DNA of 14,245 nt from an uncultured Erysipelotrichaceae bacterium (GCA_905201565.1 CAJKOS010000028.1:1-14245); one strand, 5' to 3'. Numbered from the stretch's first letter, positions 1-6,681 are shown. The notes: generated from the letters alone by a model not told the origin. Numbers and translations: made by a program.

Positions 1-112
1 CAGTATACCGTCTGAGACAGCACAAGATAAAGCCGTTCCCTATTTGACGCTTACGGTATTGTGTATATTCCGCCTCACCCATTCTGCCTATTTTCATGAA
101 TGATAGTTACAA
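1..112. other. Unassigned edge segment beside ssrA
   Basis: No gene can be assigned here. On the minus strand an ATG at 97-95 opens a frame of 32 codons that runs off the left edge (begins MKIGRMGEAEYTQYRKRQ), but there is no Shine-Dalgarno sequence in front of it. On the plus strand one frame is open from the left edge to a TGA near 101-103, and another from the edge to a TGA near 42-44; either could be the tail of a convergent gene cut by the window. The bidirectional look of the adjacent terminator would fit a convergent plus-strand gene. I recognise none of these peptides. A mobile-element end is possible because the 3' side of ssrA is a common integration site, but no terminal repeat is visible. 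Confidence 0.3.
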
Positions 113-157
113 CACAAAATGAGAGCGCCTCATTTCAGCGCTCTCAAATCTTTTGTG
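113..157 (-). terminator. Intrinsic terminator of ssrA, probably bidirectional
   Basis: An 8-bp GC-rich stem (GAGAGCGC at 121-128 with its complement at 138-145) closes a 9-nt loop. On the minus strand it is followed by ATTTTGTGTT. The flanks also pair: CACAAAA at 113-119 with TTTTGTG at 151-157, so there are A-rich and U-rich flanks on both sides and termination in both directions is possible. It lies about 45 nt downstream of the tmRNA 3' end. Confidence 0.8.
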
Positions 158-200
158 AACGTATTTCAAAAGAATAATCGTTCAACAGTTCCTACTCCAG

Positions 201-549
201 TGGAGCTGACGGGAGTCGAACCCGCGTCCAAGAATCGTCCCACATTTCAGCATCTACAGTTTAGCCTGTTGTTAGTAAGACCGACAGAATGCCAACAGAC
301 CAGCCACTATCGGAATTTGTCTGTGAGATTGTCGGGAAAGACTTACAGACATCATCTTTCCGTATCCGTTTATTTACGCTCTCAATACCAAACGACTAAT
401 GCAAAGAGAGGGCGCTGCAACACTTAAAGTGTACTCAGGCAGCGAATGCGTAACTATTGTTGTTAGCGTTTATTTTTAGGTTGGTGATTAGGTCACCGCT
501 CCACTGCAGCCAAAATCAAACATAAACCTGTCGAAACCATTACAGCCCC
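201..549 (-). ncRNA. ssrA: tmRNA (transfer-messenger RNA)
   Basis: tmRNA rescues ribosomes stalled on broken mRNA by acting first as an alanyl-tRNA and then as a short mRNA that adds a degradation tag. On the minus strand the 5' end reads GGGGCTGTAATGGTTTCGAC, the usual tmRNA start, and the 3' end reads GGTTCGACTCCCGTCAGCTC followed by CA. The 5' GGGGCTG pairs with 3' CAGCTCC as a 7-bp acceptor stem with one G-U pair, and the T arm has a 5-bp stem around TTCGACT. The discriminator A is position 201. CCA is not encoded, because the DNA continues CTGG, so it must be added enzymatically. The length of 349 nt is normal for a one-piece tmRNA. Its protein partner SmpB and the nuclease RNase R are encoded just upstream. 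The end positions are inferred from pairing. Confidence 0.96.
435..467 (-). other. tmRNA tag-peptide reading frame (ANNNSYAFAA)
   Basis: The internal mRNA-like part of ssrA encodes Ala-Asn-Asn-Asn-Ser-Tyr-Ala-Phe-Ala-Ala and then TGA. The resume codon GCT is preceded by AAAAATAAAC, matching the AAAAATAGTC that precedes the resume codon in E. coli. The tag ends in the hydrophobic Ala-Phe-Ala-Ala, the type of ending recognised by ClpXP-like proteases. With the alanine carried by charged tmRNA, the appended peptide would be AANNNSYAFAA. Confidence 0.9.
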
Positions 550-554
550 GTGTG

Positions 555-603
555 TTATGCCTATCGGCATAAGAAATATAGCACAGAAAAAAAGCAGATT
601 CAA
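555..603 (-). promoter_or_regulatory. Putative ssrA promoter with leader inverted repeat
   Basis: A sigma-A-like promoter reads TTGAAT at 603-598, a 17-nt spacer and TATATT at 580-575, predicting a start about 20 nt before the mature tmRNA 5' end. The -35 box lies inside the terminator and the last codon of the preceding HD gene. Between the -10 box and the tmRNA is a perfect 7-bp inverted repeat (TTATGCC, loop GATA, GGCATAA) at 572-555. This could be a leader hairpin removed with RNase P or a small operator; which one cannot be told from sequence. Confidence 0.55.
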
Positions 604-614
604 TGCAATCTGCT
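587..614 (-). terminator. Intrinsic terminator of the rnr-smpB-tagD-HD operon
   Basis: The minus strand has AGCAGATT, a 6-nt loop, AATCTGCT and then a run of seven T. The 8-bp stem contains the final codons of the HD gene, whose TGA lies at 602-600 in the loop and stem edge. It separates the protein-coding operon from ssrA. Confidence 0.85.
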
Positions 615-1373
615 CTCAATCCACGTATTTGCAGTAATACGTACCTGTTCCATCTTTTTTGCAGTTTCCAGATTTGTATAGTGAACTCTAAGGATCATGT
701 CATCCATTCTGTGTTCACGTTTCAATATCGCAAGTCCTGGTTCAAAGTTGTAATCAAAGATCATCGCTGCACCAGCAATCCAGCTGTCTGCTGGTGTGAC
801 TACTGTTTCCCGGTTGATGCACTGATGAGAAAGGAATGTCTTATAGACATCTTCACTGACACTGGAGTCTTCGAGTTCTTTCTTTGTAAAGGACTGGATA
901 TCCCGGATATCATCTTCTACCCTGACACGGAAGATATCTGTCTTATCCGCATCGCGGATGAGCTTTGCATGGAGTAATGTTCTTTCATCCAGCTTCTCAT
1001 CAATCGCATAGCGGTTATGCATGTGAATAGCTTTGAGGATGATGTCATCATACTGCCTGTCTTCGATGAATTCCTGCAGAAGTCCTTCTTCCAATAAATC
1101 CGCACCAAGCTTTGCATGATCGATGGTCAGATGATCACGGAAGTCACCATATCTTCTGATCTGCTCAAATCTGCCAATGTCATGCAGTAAGGCGATGAGT
1201 TCCGTAAGCTCTGCATCTTCTTCATCAAGGTGGAGCTGTTCTGCAATTTCCTTTGCGATTTCCACCACCTTGTATGTATGGACAATCTTGAGGCGCACCA
1301 TACCATTATCAGGGTTGTAGTTGCGCACATAGGACGCAAAGACTTCTTTTGCCTTATTCAGATTGATGCTCAT
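600..1373 (-). CDS. HD-domain metal-dependent phosphohydrolase
   Basis: This 257-aa cytosolic protein carries the HD-superfamily metal site: His32, the His64-Asp65 pair in LLHDIG, His86, His117 and His119, and Asp143 in RDADKTD. Such proteins hydrolyse phosphoester bonds in nucleotides or related molecules; the substrate cannot be told here. The frame is open further upstream, but ATG 1373 is preferred because GAAGAAGGTGAAC gives a ribosome binding site just before it and homology-like sequence begins there. It overlaps the end of tagD by 20 nt, implying translational coupling, and is the last gene of the rnr-smpB-tagD operon. The C-terminal 110 residues outside the HD core are rich in charged residues and have no motif I recognise. 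The family call is firm and the role is unknown. Confidence 0.88.
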   Translation of the reverse strand: MSINLNKAKEVFASYVRNYNPDNGMVRLKIVHTYKVVEIAKEIAEQLHLDEEDAELTELIALLHDIGRFEQIRRYGDFRDHLTIDHAKLGADLLEEGLLQEFIEDRQYDDIILKAIHMHNRYAIDEKLDERTLLHAKLIRDADKTDIFRVRVEDDIRDIQSFTKKELEDSSVSEDVYKTFLSHQCINRETVVTPADSWIAGAAMIFDYNFEPGLAILKREHRMDDMILRVHYTNLETAKKMEQVRITANTWIESRLH

Positions 1374-1773
1374 GTTCACCTTCTTCAAACAAGTCTTCCC
1401 TGATGCGGGTGGAAGAAATTTCTGGTGTGCGGGGAAGGTAGACAACCTCTACACCTTCTTCTTTCAGATAATCAAACTTTCCCTTCCAGTCATCGCCAAT
1501 ACAGAAGACATCAATATTGAAATCATGCATATCTGCCCGCTTCTGATCCCAGGATTCCTCAGGAATAACAAGGTCTACATAGCGTACAGCTTCCACCAGT
1601 GCCTTGCGCTTTTCATAAGAGAAATAACACTTTTTGTGTTTCTTTTCCCAGTTAAACTCATCTGTAGAAACCGCAACGATCAGATAGTCACCCAATGCCT
1701 TTGCACGCTTGAACAAATTGATATGTCCATAGTGCAATAAATCAAATGTTCCATATGTAATTATTCTCTTCAT
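1354..1773 (-). CDS. tagD: Glycerol-3-phosphate cytidylyltransferase (TagD type)
   Basis: The enzyme makes CDP-glycerol from CTP and sn-glycerol 3-phosphate, the activated donor for poly(glycerol phosphate) teichoic acids or other glycerol-phosphate surface polymers. The 139-aa protein follows the Bacillus TagD pattern along its length: ITYGTFDLLHYGH with the nucleotide-binding HxGH at residues 14-17, a DDWKGKFD segment, and RTPEISST at 115-122, the cytidylyltransferase signature. It is about ten residues longer than Bacillus TagD, with an acidic, His-containing tail. A GTG at 1782 overlapping the smpB stop is possible, but ATG 1773 sits at a proper distance from AGCAGGTGA and begins exactly where the family does. 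No other teichoic acid gene is in the window, so its place between smpB and an HD gene is unusual. Substrate is assigned by similarity only. Confidence 0.92.
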   Translation of the reverse strand: MKRIITYGTFDLLHYGHINLFKRAKALGDYLIVAVSTDEFNWEKKHKKCYFSYEKRKALVEAVRYVDLVIPEESWDQKRADMHDFNIDVFCIGDDWKGKFDYLKEEGVEVVYLPRTPEISSTRIREDLFEEGEHEHQSE

Positions 1774-1778
1774 ATCCG

Positions 1779-2246
1779 TCACCTGCTGAATTTCAATGCC
1801 TTTGCCATTTCCCGGCTTGCGTCCCTCAGTTTTTCCGTTTCCCGCTTGTCATAGAGATTCTTACCCTTGGCAAGAGCTATCTCAAGTTTTGCCCTGCCAT
1901 TTTTGAGATACATCCTTGTTGGCACAAGGGTATATCCCTTTGTTCTGACCTTCTGGTCAAGTTTGCGTATCTCTTCTTTGTGCAGTAATAGCTTTCTGTC
2001 ACGTTCTTCATCTACATTGGAAAATGTCCCATATTTGTATGCACTGATATGCATACCCTTGATCCAGGCTTCTCCATGGTAGATGGATATATAAGAGTCT
2101 TTGAACTGTACATGTCCTGAGCGGATGGATTTTATTTCCGTACCGGACAGAACCATGCCACATTCAAATGTCTCTTCAAGAAAGTAGTCATGCCTTGCCT
2201 TTCGGTTTACGGCGACTTCTTTCACCTTGTTTCTTATTTCTGGCAT
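1779..2246 (-). CDS. smpB: SsrA-binding protein SmpB
   Basis: SmpB binds the tRNA-like part of tmRNA, brings it to stalled ribosomes and mimics the codon-anticodon region with its C-terminal tail. The 155-aa protein shows the family pattern: NRKARHDYFLEETFECGMVL, then SGTEIKSIRSG near the start of the beta-barrel, YKYGTFSNVDEERDRKLLLH, and KGKNLYDKRETEKLRDASRE in the tail. Start ATG 2246 has AGGAGG six bases upstream; an in-frame ATG nine codons earlier lacks this. Its first 59 nt overlap the 3' end of rnr in another frame, and its TGA overlaps or abuts the tagD start region. ssrA itself lies two genes downstream, so protein and RNA partners are nearly adjacent. Confidence 0.97.
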   Translation of the reverse strand: MPEIRNKVKEVAVNRKARHDYFLEETFECGMVLSGTEIKSIRSGHVQFKDSYISIYHGEAWIKGMHISAYKYGTFSNVDEERDRKLLLHKEEIRKLDQKVRTKGYTLVPTRMYLKNGRAKLEIALAKGKNLYDKRETEKLRDASREMAKALKFSR

Positions 2247-4473
2247 ATCCGCCTCCTGTCTTCTTCTTATCATGGCGGAAACTATGTTTCTCCCTGCGGT
2301 TCACCTTTGGCTTTCCTTTGAAGGAAGATGGACCTTTTTCCGTTCTTCTGTTCCTGGTGGAAGGTTTCTTCATCTTCTTTCCTTTGAAAACACCGAAATC
2401 AATTTTCTTTGACTCACGGCTTGCGGCAAGAACCACAACCTTCACCTTCTGACCAATGCGATAAACCTTATCTGTATACATACCATACAGCAGCATATGG
2501 TCTTCATCATATTCATAGTAGTCATCACCAAGTGTTGTGATATGAACCAGTCCCTCAATAGTGTTTGGAAGTTCAACATAGAATCCAAATGATGTCACAC
2601 TGGTGATAATACCTTCAAACACCTCACCAATGTGGTCTTCCATATACTGTGCCTTCTTCATGTCATCACAGGCAAATTCCGCATCCTGGCTTGCCCTTTC
2701 GCGAACGGAAGACTGTTCGCTGTATTCGTGCATCAGACCTTCATCCTTGACTAGCTGGTGCTGATCTGTACAGCCTTCATACACATACTTTCTCAGCATT
2801 CTGTGTACAATCAGGTCAGGATATCTGCGGATTGGAGAAGTAAAATGCAGATATTCTTCTTCCGCAAGACCAAAGTGTCCAACACAATTTGGATCATACT
2901 TTGCTTTCTGCATACACCTTAACAGCATCATAGACAATACCGGATATTCTGGTGTGTTCTTCACACTGTTGAGATAGTGCTGCAGCTCAAGAGGATGTAC
3001 ACCCGACTTGCCAAGCACAAGTCTGTGACCAAGCAATGTAGAAGCATTGACGAAGTTCTTGATCCTCTTTGCCTGTGGTTCCTCATGAATACGGTACACA
3101 CATGGCAGGTTTGCCCACTTCATCTGATTAGCCACACAGCAGTTTGCGGCAATCATGCAGTCTTCAATCATTCTCTCCGCATGACCTCTTTCACGCAGTT
3201 CAATAGATGTTGGATTACCCATTTCATCTACCACAATCTTTGCCTCATTGCTGTCGAAATCAATTGCCCCCTTGGCAACACGATGTCTTCTGATCGCATC
3301 CGCACAATCCGCAAGATCGGTAAACAATGTACCAAGATGGCTGTATTGTTCACAAAGTGCCTCATCCCCATCGAGGATCAGATTGACATTATGATACGTC
3401 ATTCTTTCTGTAGAACAGATAAAACTCGGATAGACATGGTAATCTGTCACAGCACCACTTTCATCTACCTGCATTTCACAAGTATTGGTCAGTCTTACAA
3501 CATGTGGATTCAAAGAACAGATACCATTGGACAACTGATGTGGCAACATCGGTACAACCCTGTCTGTCACATAGGTGGAACAACCACGCTTCAATGCCTC
3601 TTTATCAAGAGCTGACCCCTCAGTCACATAATGGGACACATCCGCAATAGAAACCTTCAACAGCCATCCCTTGTCATTTTTTACAACAGAAACCGCATCG
3701 TCAAAGTCCTTGGAATCATCTCCATCGATAGTAACTGTAATCTCATTGGTGAGATCTCTTCTGCCTTCTTTTTCCTGTTCACTGACACTTTGCGGTATGC
3801 GCATTGTCTCTTCCATGACTTCTTCCGGGAATTCCGGTTCAATTTCATGTTCAAGAAGAATGGAAAGAATATCCACACCCGGATCATCTTTATGGCCGAT
3901 GATCCTGTCTACGGTAAGATCCAGTGTATTCTTGCCATAACCGGTAATCGTACACTGCAACTTAAGTCCCTCTATCAAAGGGAAACCATCCGGCACAGAG
4001 AGACGGGTTCTTTTATCTCTCAGCTTCTCATCATCCAGTACAAACTGTGGACGATAATTGCCTGCCACTGTACCGACAACTTTTGTATGTGCCCGTTTCA
4101 AAACCCTGACAACCTCACCAAAAGTCTGCCATTTCGCGCATCGGTAGAGTACCATATCTCCGTTCATTGCCGAGTTTTGATCTTCTGGGAAAATGCGCAC
4201 AGACTCACCATTCTCACGGTCAATGAAACCAAGACCCTTTTTATTTACCGAAATCTTTCCTTCATAAATACCAGCCTGGTTCCGTGAGAGCCATGTGCCA
4301 TTAGCACCATGGACAAGTTCCATGTCTTCTTCCATGGCTTTCAATTCTTTTTCCAATGCAATAAAACCACTGGAAGAATCCAGACCGAGATCATTCAGGA
4401 TATCACTTGTTGTACATGTATTCTTTTTATGGCTTTCAACAGCCTTTACTATTTCTTCTCTATTGTCTTTCAT
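2188..4473 (-). CDS. rnr: Ribonuclease R (RNB-family 3'-5' exoribonuclease)
   Basis: RNase R degrades structured RNA from the 3' end and, with tmRNA-SmpB, removes the defective mRNA from rescued ribosomes. The 761-aa protein has an N-terminal winged-helix-like region (about 1-65), cold-shock-type RNA-binding folds (about 70-200), the RNB catalytic domain with the aspartate cluster DGDDSKDFDDA at 250-260 and HFTSPIRRYPD at 543-553, an S1 domain at about 616-696, and a Lys/Arg-rich tail from about 697. The layout and length match RNase R, and the HTH and basic tail distinguish it from RNase II. No Shine-Dalgarno sequence precedes ATG 4473; a TATAAT box ends only eight bases before it. The tail-coding end overlaps smpB by 59 nt. 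It starts the rnr-smpB-tagD-HD operon behind the secG terminator. Confidence 0.97.
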   Translation of the reverse strand: MKDNREEIVKAVESHKKNTCTTSDILNDLGLDSSSGFIALEKELKAMEEDMELVHGANGTWLSRNQAGIYEGKISVNKKGLGFIDRENGESVRIFPEDQNSAMNGDMVLYRCAKWQTFGEVVRVLKRAHTKVVGTVAGNYRPQFVLDDEKLRDKRTRLSVPDGFPLIEGLKLQCTITGYGKNTLDLTVDRIIGHKDDPGVDILSILLEHEIEPEFPEEVMEETMRIPQSVSEQEKEGRRDLTNEITVTIDGDDSKDFDDAVSVVKNDKGWLLKVSIADVSHYVTEGSALDKEALKRGCSTYVTDRVVPMLPHQLSNGICSLNPHVVRLTNTCEMQVDESGAVTDYHVYPSFICSTERMTYHNVNLILDGDEALCEQYSHLGTLFTDLADCADAIRRHRVAKGAIDFDSNEAKIVVDEMGNPTSIELRERGHAERMIEDCMIAANCCVANQMKWANLPCVYRIHEEPQAKRIKNFVNASTLLGHRLVLGKSGVHPLELQHYLNSVKNTPEYPVLSMMLLRCMQKAKYDPNCVGHFGLAEEEYLHFTSPIRRYPDLIVHRMLRKYVYEGCTDQHQLVKDEGLMHEYSEQSSVRERASQDAEFACDDMKKAQYMEDHIGEVFEGIITSVTSFGFYVELPNTIEGLVHITTLGDDYYEYDEDHMLLYGMYTDKVYRIGQKVKVVVLAASRESKKIDFGVFKGKKMKKPSTRNRRTEKGPSSFKGKPKVNRREKHSFRHDKKKTGGGYARNKKQGERSRRKPKGKA

Positions 4474-4481
4474 ACACTAGT

Positions 4482-4487
4482 ATTATA
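4482..4487 (-). promoter_or_regulatory. Putative rnr promoter -10 box
   Basis: A perfect TATAAT lies 8 nt upstream of the rnr ATG, so the expected transcription start is 1-2 nt before the start codon. No good -35 hexamer is visible at 16-18 nt; that stretch holds AGAAGA just after the T run of the secG terminator. If real, the rnr message is essentially leaderless. Confidence 0.45.
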
Positions 4488-4510
4488 CGTGCAAACATGC
4501 TATTTCTTCT

Positions 4511-4539
4511 AAAAAAACGCCGGTGACAATGCACCGACG
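4511..4539 (-). terminator. Intrinsic terminator of secG
   Basis: On the minus strand CGTCGGTG pairs with CACCGGCG (8 bp with one G-U pair) around the loop CATTGT and is followed at once by seven T. It starts 9 nt after the secG gene end and separates secG from rnr. Confidence 0.9.
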
Positions 4540-4547
4540 ATGATTGT

Positions 4548-4769
4548 TTATACTACTCTGATCAGAATAACAAGAACAAAGAACACAATTCCAAGGATGA
4601 GAGTCACATTGGAAATGATCTTTTCAGAGCCTCTCTCTTTGACATTTGCGAACAGATTCAGACCGCCATTACCAGTGAACGCTCCTGAAATACCGTCTGA
4701 TTTGCCACTCTGCAGAAGTGACAATATGACCAGCAAAGCTGAAACAACCATCAAAATCGCATCAAGCAT
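4548..4769 (-). CDS. secG: Preprotein translocase subunit SecG
   Basis: SecG is the small non-essential subunit of the SecYEG channel that exports unfolded proteins. The 73-aa product has the expected shape: a first membrane helix (residues about 2-20), a glycine-rich cytoplasmic loop with LQSGKSDGISGAFTG, and a second helix (about 52-72). Length and the loop motif match Firmicutes SecG. ATG 4769 follows AAAGGAGATAATCC, a strong ribosome binding site. It has its own promoter and terminator, so it is a single-gene unit at the head of the conserved secG-rnr-smpB-ssrA block. Confidence 0.95.
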   Translation of the reverse strand: MLDAILMVVSALLVILSLLQSGKSDGISGAFTGNGGLNLFANVKERGSEKIISNVTLILGIVFFVLVILIRVV

Positions 4770-4796
4770 GGATTATCTCCTTTCGCTACGGTTGCC

Positions 4797-4825
4797 ATTA
4801 TACCATCAGCCTTTACACCCTGCAA
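4797..4825 (-). promoter_or_regulatory. secG promoter
   Basis: TTGCAG at 4825-4820 and TATAAT at 4802-4797 are separated by exactly 17 nt, and TGG before the -10 box makes it an extended -10. The predicted leader is about 20-25 nt and contains the secG ribosome binding site. It lies in the short gap after the lipoprotein gene, for which no terminator is visible, so read-through may add to secG expression. Confidence 0.8.
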
Positions 4826-4831
4826 ATACAT

Positions 4832-5446
4832 TTAACAGGAAGGATCTGTCCCAATCGCACAACCCTGCTCATTTTTCTCATCCTGTGCCTGCTTCACCTC
4901 TTCAAACAAAGGCAGAAGTCTCTCATGCAAAGCATTGATCTTTTCATCCGTCCAATACGTATCCACAGGAACTTCATCACTGTTTAAATCACAAGTCTCA
5001 TCATCATAGCCGATGATTTCTCCTTCATTGACAAACAGAACAAGCGGCATAAAGATCACCGTATTACCATCATTGTCATAGCGGGAAATCTCTGGATTCT
5101 TTTCCTCTATCATACTGGCAATCTCATCATACCATTCCTTGTCTTCACTTTTATCTCTATAGATGTTGTAATACAACACTTCCACATCCGCTTCACTTGC
5201 AGCATCCTGCAACAACGGTGTGTACTTCTGACACCACGGGCAGTCCGGGAAACTGAAATAGATAACACCCGTACCATGTGCTAACATCCTTTCCACAGAT
5301 TCATGGTCACCTTCTTCATAGACAAGATTCTCTTCAAGTTCTGTATATTCACTCATGAAAGGAACAGATGAGGCAGAAGGCTGTACTTCACCACTACCAC
5401 ATCCCACAAGCATGAAACAAAGCAATGCGCTAAACCATTTTTTCAT
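4832..5446 (-). CDS. Thioredoxin-like lipoprotein
   Basis: This 204-aa protein starts with a lipoprotein signal peptide: Lys2-Lys3, a hydrophobic core and the lipobox LVGC with the lipidated Cys at residue 16, so it should be anchored outside the cell membrane. A thioredoxin-like fold follows, with the redox motif CPWC at 69-72 and a later cis-Pro-like FMPLVLFVNEGEII segment. This suggests an extracytoplasmic thiol-disulfide role, but the partner is unknown. Extra cysteines occur in DETCDLN and at 196 and 204, the last residue, which is unusual and could form a third disulfide. ATG 5446 is chosen over the GTG one codon earlier because GGGAGG is better spaced from it. It follows the LOG gene by 3 nt and is the last gene of that operon. 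Confidence 0.88.
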   Translation of the reverse strand: MKKWFSALLCFMLVGCGSGEVQPSASSVPFMSEYTELEENLVYEEGDHESVERMLAHGTGVIYFSFPDCPWCQKYTPLLQDAASEADVEVLYYNIYRDKSEDKEWYDEIASMIEEKNPEISRYDNDGNTVIFMPLVLFVNEGEIIGYDDETCDLNSDEVPVDTYWTDEKINALHERLLPLFEEVKQAQDEKNEQGCAIGTDPSC

Positions 5447-5449
5447 CAC

Positions 5450-5983
5450 TTACCTCCCAAAGATTTCATCCAATGCGGAAACATCATCCACGAAGACAAT
5501 CTTTTTCATTTCTTCTTTTGAATAGAAACCATCCTGTATCATACGTTCAAACTGACTCTTTAAACCATCATAATATCCATTGACATTCATGATCACCACA
5601 TACGCATCCAGCAATCCCAAACGCATATTGGAAATCACCTCAGACACCTCATCCAGTGTACCAGGACCACCTGGAAGAGCAATGAATCCATCCGCAAGCT
5701 CTATCATCTTCTCTCTTCTTTCCGCCATGGTTTCCGTCACAAAGAGCGTATTGAGAAAGTCTGCACCACGCCCACTATCGATCATGAACCGTGGCATGAC
5801 ACCAATGACCTCAGCCCCACTATCATGGGCACTTTTTGCCAGCGTATACATCGTTCCTACCGAAGAACCACCATAAACAAGAGTATGGTTATGCCTTGCA
5901 AACCATGTACCAAGCTCTGCAGCGGTTTTCTCACAAACAGGATCATTCCCAGATAATGAACCAAGATATACAGCAATATTCAT
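5450..5983 (-). CDS. LOG-family protein (TIGR00730 Rossmann-fold phosphoribohydrolase-like)
   Basis: The 177-aa cytosolic protein has the lysine-decarboxylase-like (LOG) fold. Plant and bacterial LOG proteins release a free base from nucleoside 5'-monophosphates. Visible motifs are the N-terminal Rossmann strand IAVYLGS, VYGGSSVGTM at 36-45, MAERREKM at 86-93 with the catalytic-type Arg, and PGGPGTLDE at 104-112, the family signature. The open frame extends 56 codons upstream inside the DUF1275 gene, but that part is Cys/Trp-rich nonsense in another gene's frame. ATG 5983 has AAAGGAG seven bases upstream and starts the fold. Its ATG overlaps the preceding TGA as ATGA, so the two genes are translationally coupled. 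The bacterial substrate is not evident; older annotation as a lysine decarboxylase is unlikely to be right. Confidence 0.9.
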   Translation of the reverse strand: MNIAVYLGSLSGNDPVCEKTAAELGTWFARHNHTLVYGGSSVGTMYTLAKSAHDSGAEVIGVMPRFMIDSGRGADFLNTLFVTETMAERREKMIELADGFIALPGGPGTLDEVSEVISNMRLGLLDAYVVIMNVNGYYDGLKSQFERMIQDGFYSKEEMKKIVFVDDVSALDEIFGR

Positions 5984-6675
5984 CTTCTTTCTCCTTTTGG
6001 CCTGTGAAACATCATCACATAGGCAGCCAGCAAAACAAGCGGACTTGCCACAATTGTCATAAGACCAGCCTGCATGGTAACAATACCACCAATCCCTGCC
6101 CCAATTGCAAAGACAGTAATTACACTGAGATAATCGCTTACTGCAGCCCATTTCTCATGTTTACCCTGTAAAACACACTCACCAAGCGCTGCCATACAGG
6201 AACGAATATTCCCTATGCACATGGTACTTGCATACGCTCTTCCATTCACTTTGCGGAATGTTTCCACCTGCATAGCACAGGAAAAAGACACAAGCATATT
6301 GGCAATATCATTCAAAGAACCAGGAAGGAAGGCAACCACAAACAAAATGATAATTTCCCATAACAACACCGTCTGTCTCCAGTGACTTGTCACCCTGCCC
6401 TGATGAAACATCCTGAGAAAGTCCGCAAAGAAAATACCACCCGCAAAAGCAAGAACCGGAAACAGATAATGTAACACAACAGAGAATTCACCAGAAAGAA
6501 GATTGGTACTCATCAAAACAATATTACCTGTCTGCGCGTTGGCAAAAACATGCCCTCTTCCAATATACGTATAGGCATCCTGAAAGCCACCGCTAAATGC
6601 CAGTAAGAGATTCAATAGCAATGACTCAGAAATCTGTTCTGCGCCAATCAGTTTTTCTTTTATTGTCTGAACCAT
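5980..6675 (-). CDS. DUF1275 (YoaK-like) integral membrane protein
   Basis: A 231-aa polytopic membrane protein of the YoaK/DUF1275 family, whose transport or other role has not been established to my knowledge. The family signature is clear: SGGFQDAYTYIGRGHVFANA followed by QTGNIVLM at about residues 48-55. Roughly six hydrophobic segments follow, at about 20-40, 60-85, 100-120, 125-140, 180-205 and 207-225. The start ATG 6675 is preceded by AGGAAC, a weak and very close ribosome binding site, and by a promoter so near that the message may be leaderless. It opens a three-gene unit with the LOG and thioredoxin-like lipoprotein genes. Confidence 0.88.
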   Translation of the reverse strand: MVQTIKEKLIGAEQISESLLLNLLLAFSGGFQDAYTYIGRGHVFANAQTGNIVLMSTNLLSGEFSVVLHYLFPVLAFAGGIFFADFLRMFHQGRVTSHWRQTVLLWEIIILFVVAFLPGSLNDIANMLVSFSCAMQVETFRKVNGRAYASTMCIGNIRSCMAALGECVLQGKHEKWAAVSDYLSVITVFAIGAGIGGIVTMQAGLMTIVASPLVLLAAYVMMFHRPKGERR

Positions 6676-6681
6676 GTTCCT

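Noticed and set aside
119..427. 102-codon plus-strand open frame
   Set aside because: It lies across the ssrA terminator and antisense to tmRNA; the peptide is an artefact of the RNA gene.
2977..4287. Two long plus-strand open frames (212 and 218 codons)
   Set aside because: Both are antisense to rnr, whose motifs are complete; they have no ribosome binding site or recognisable domains and reflect rnr codon bias.
5450..5983. Lysine decarboxylase
   Set aside because: The PGGxGTxxE and GG-x-x-x-G motifs are those of LOG-type phosphoribohydrolases; the decarboxylase label is a historical misannotation.
5984..6151. 56-codon N-terminal extension of the LOG protein
   Set aside because: It lies inside the DUF1275 coding sequence in another frame, is Cys/Trp-rich without domain character, and a strong ribosome binding site precedes ATG 5983.
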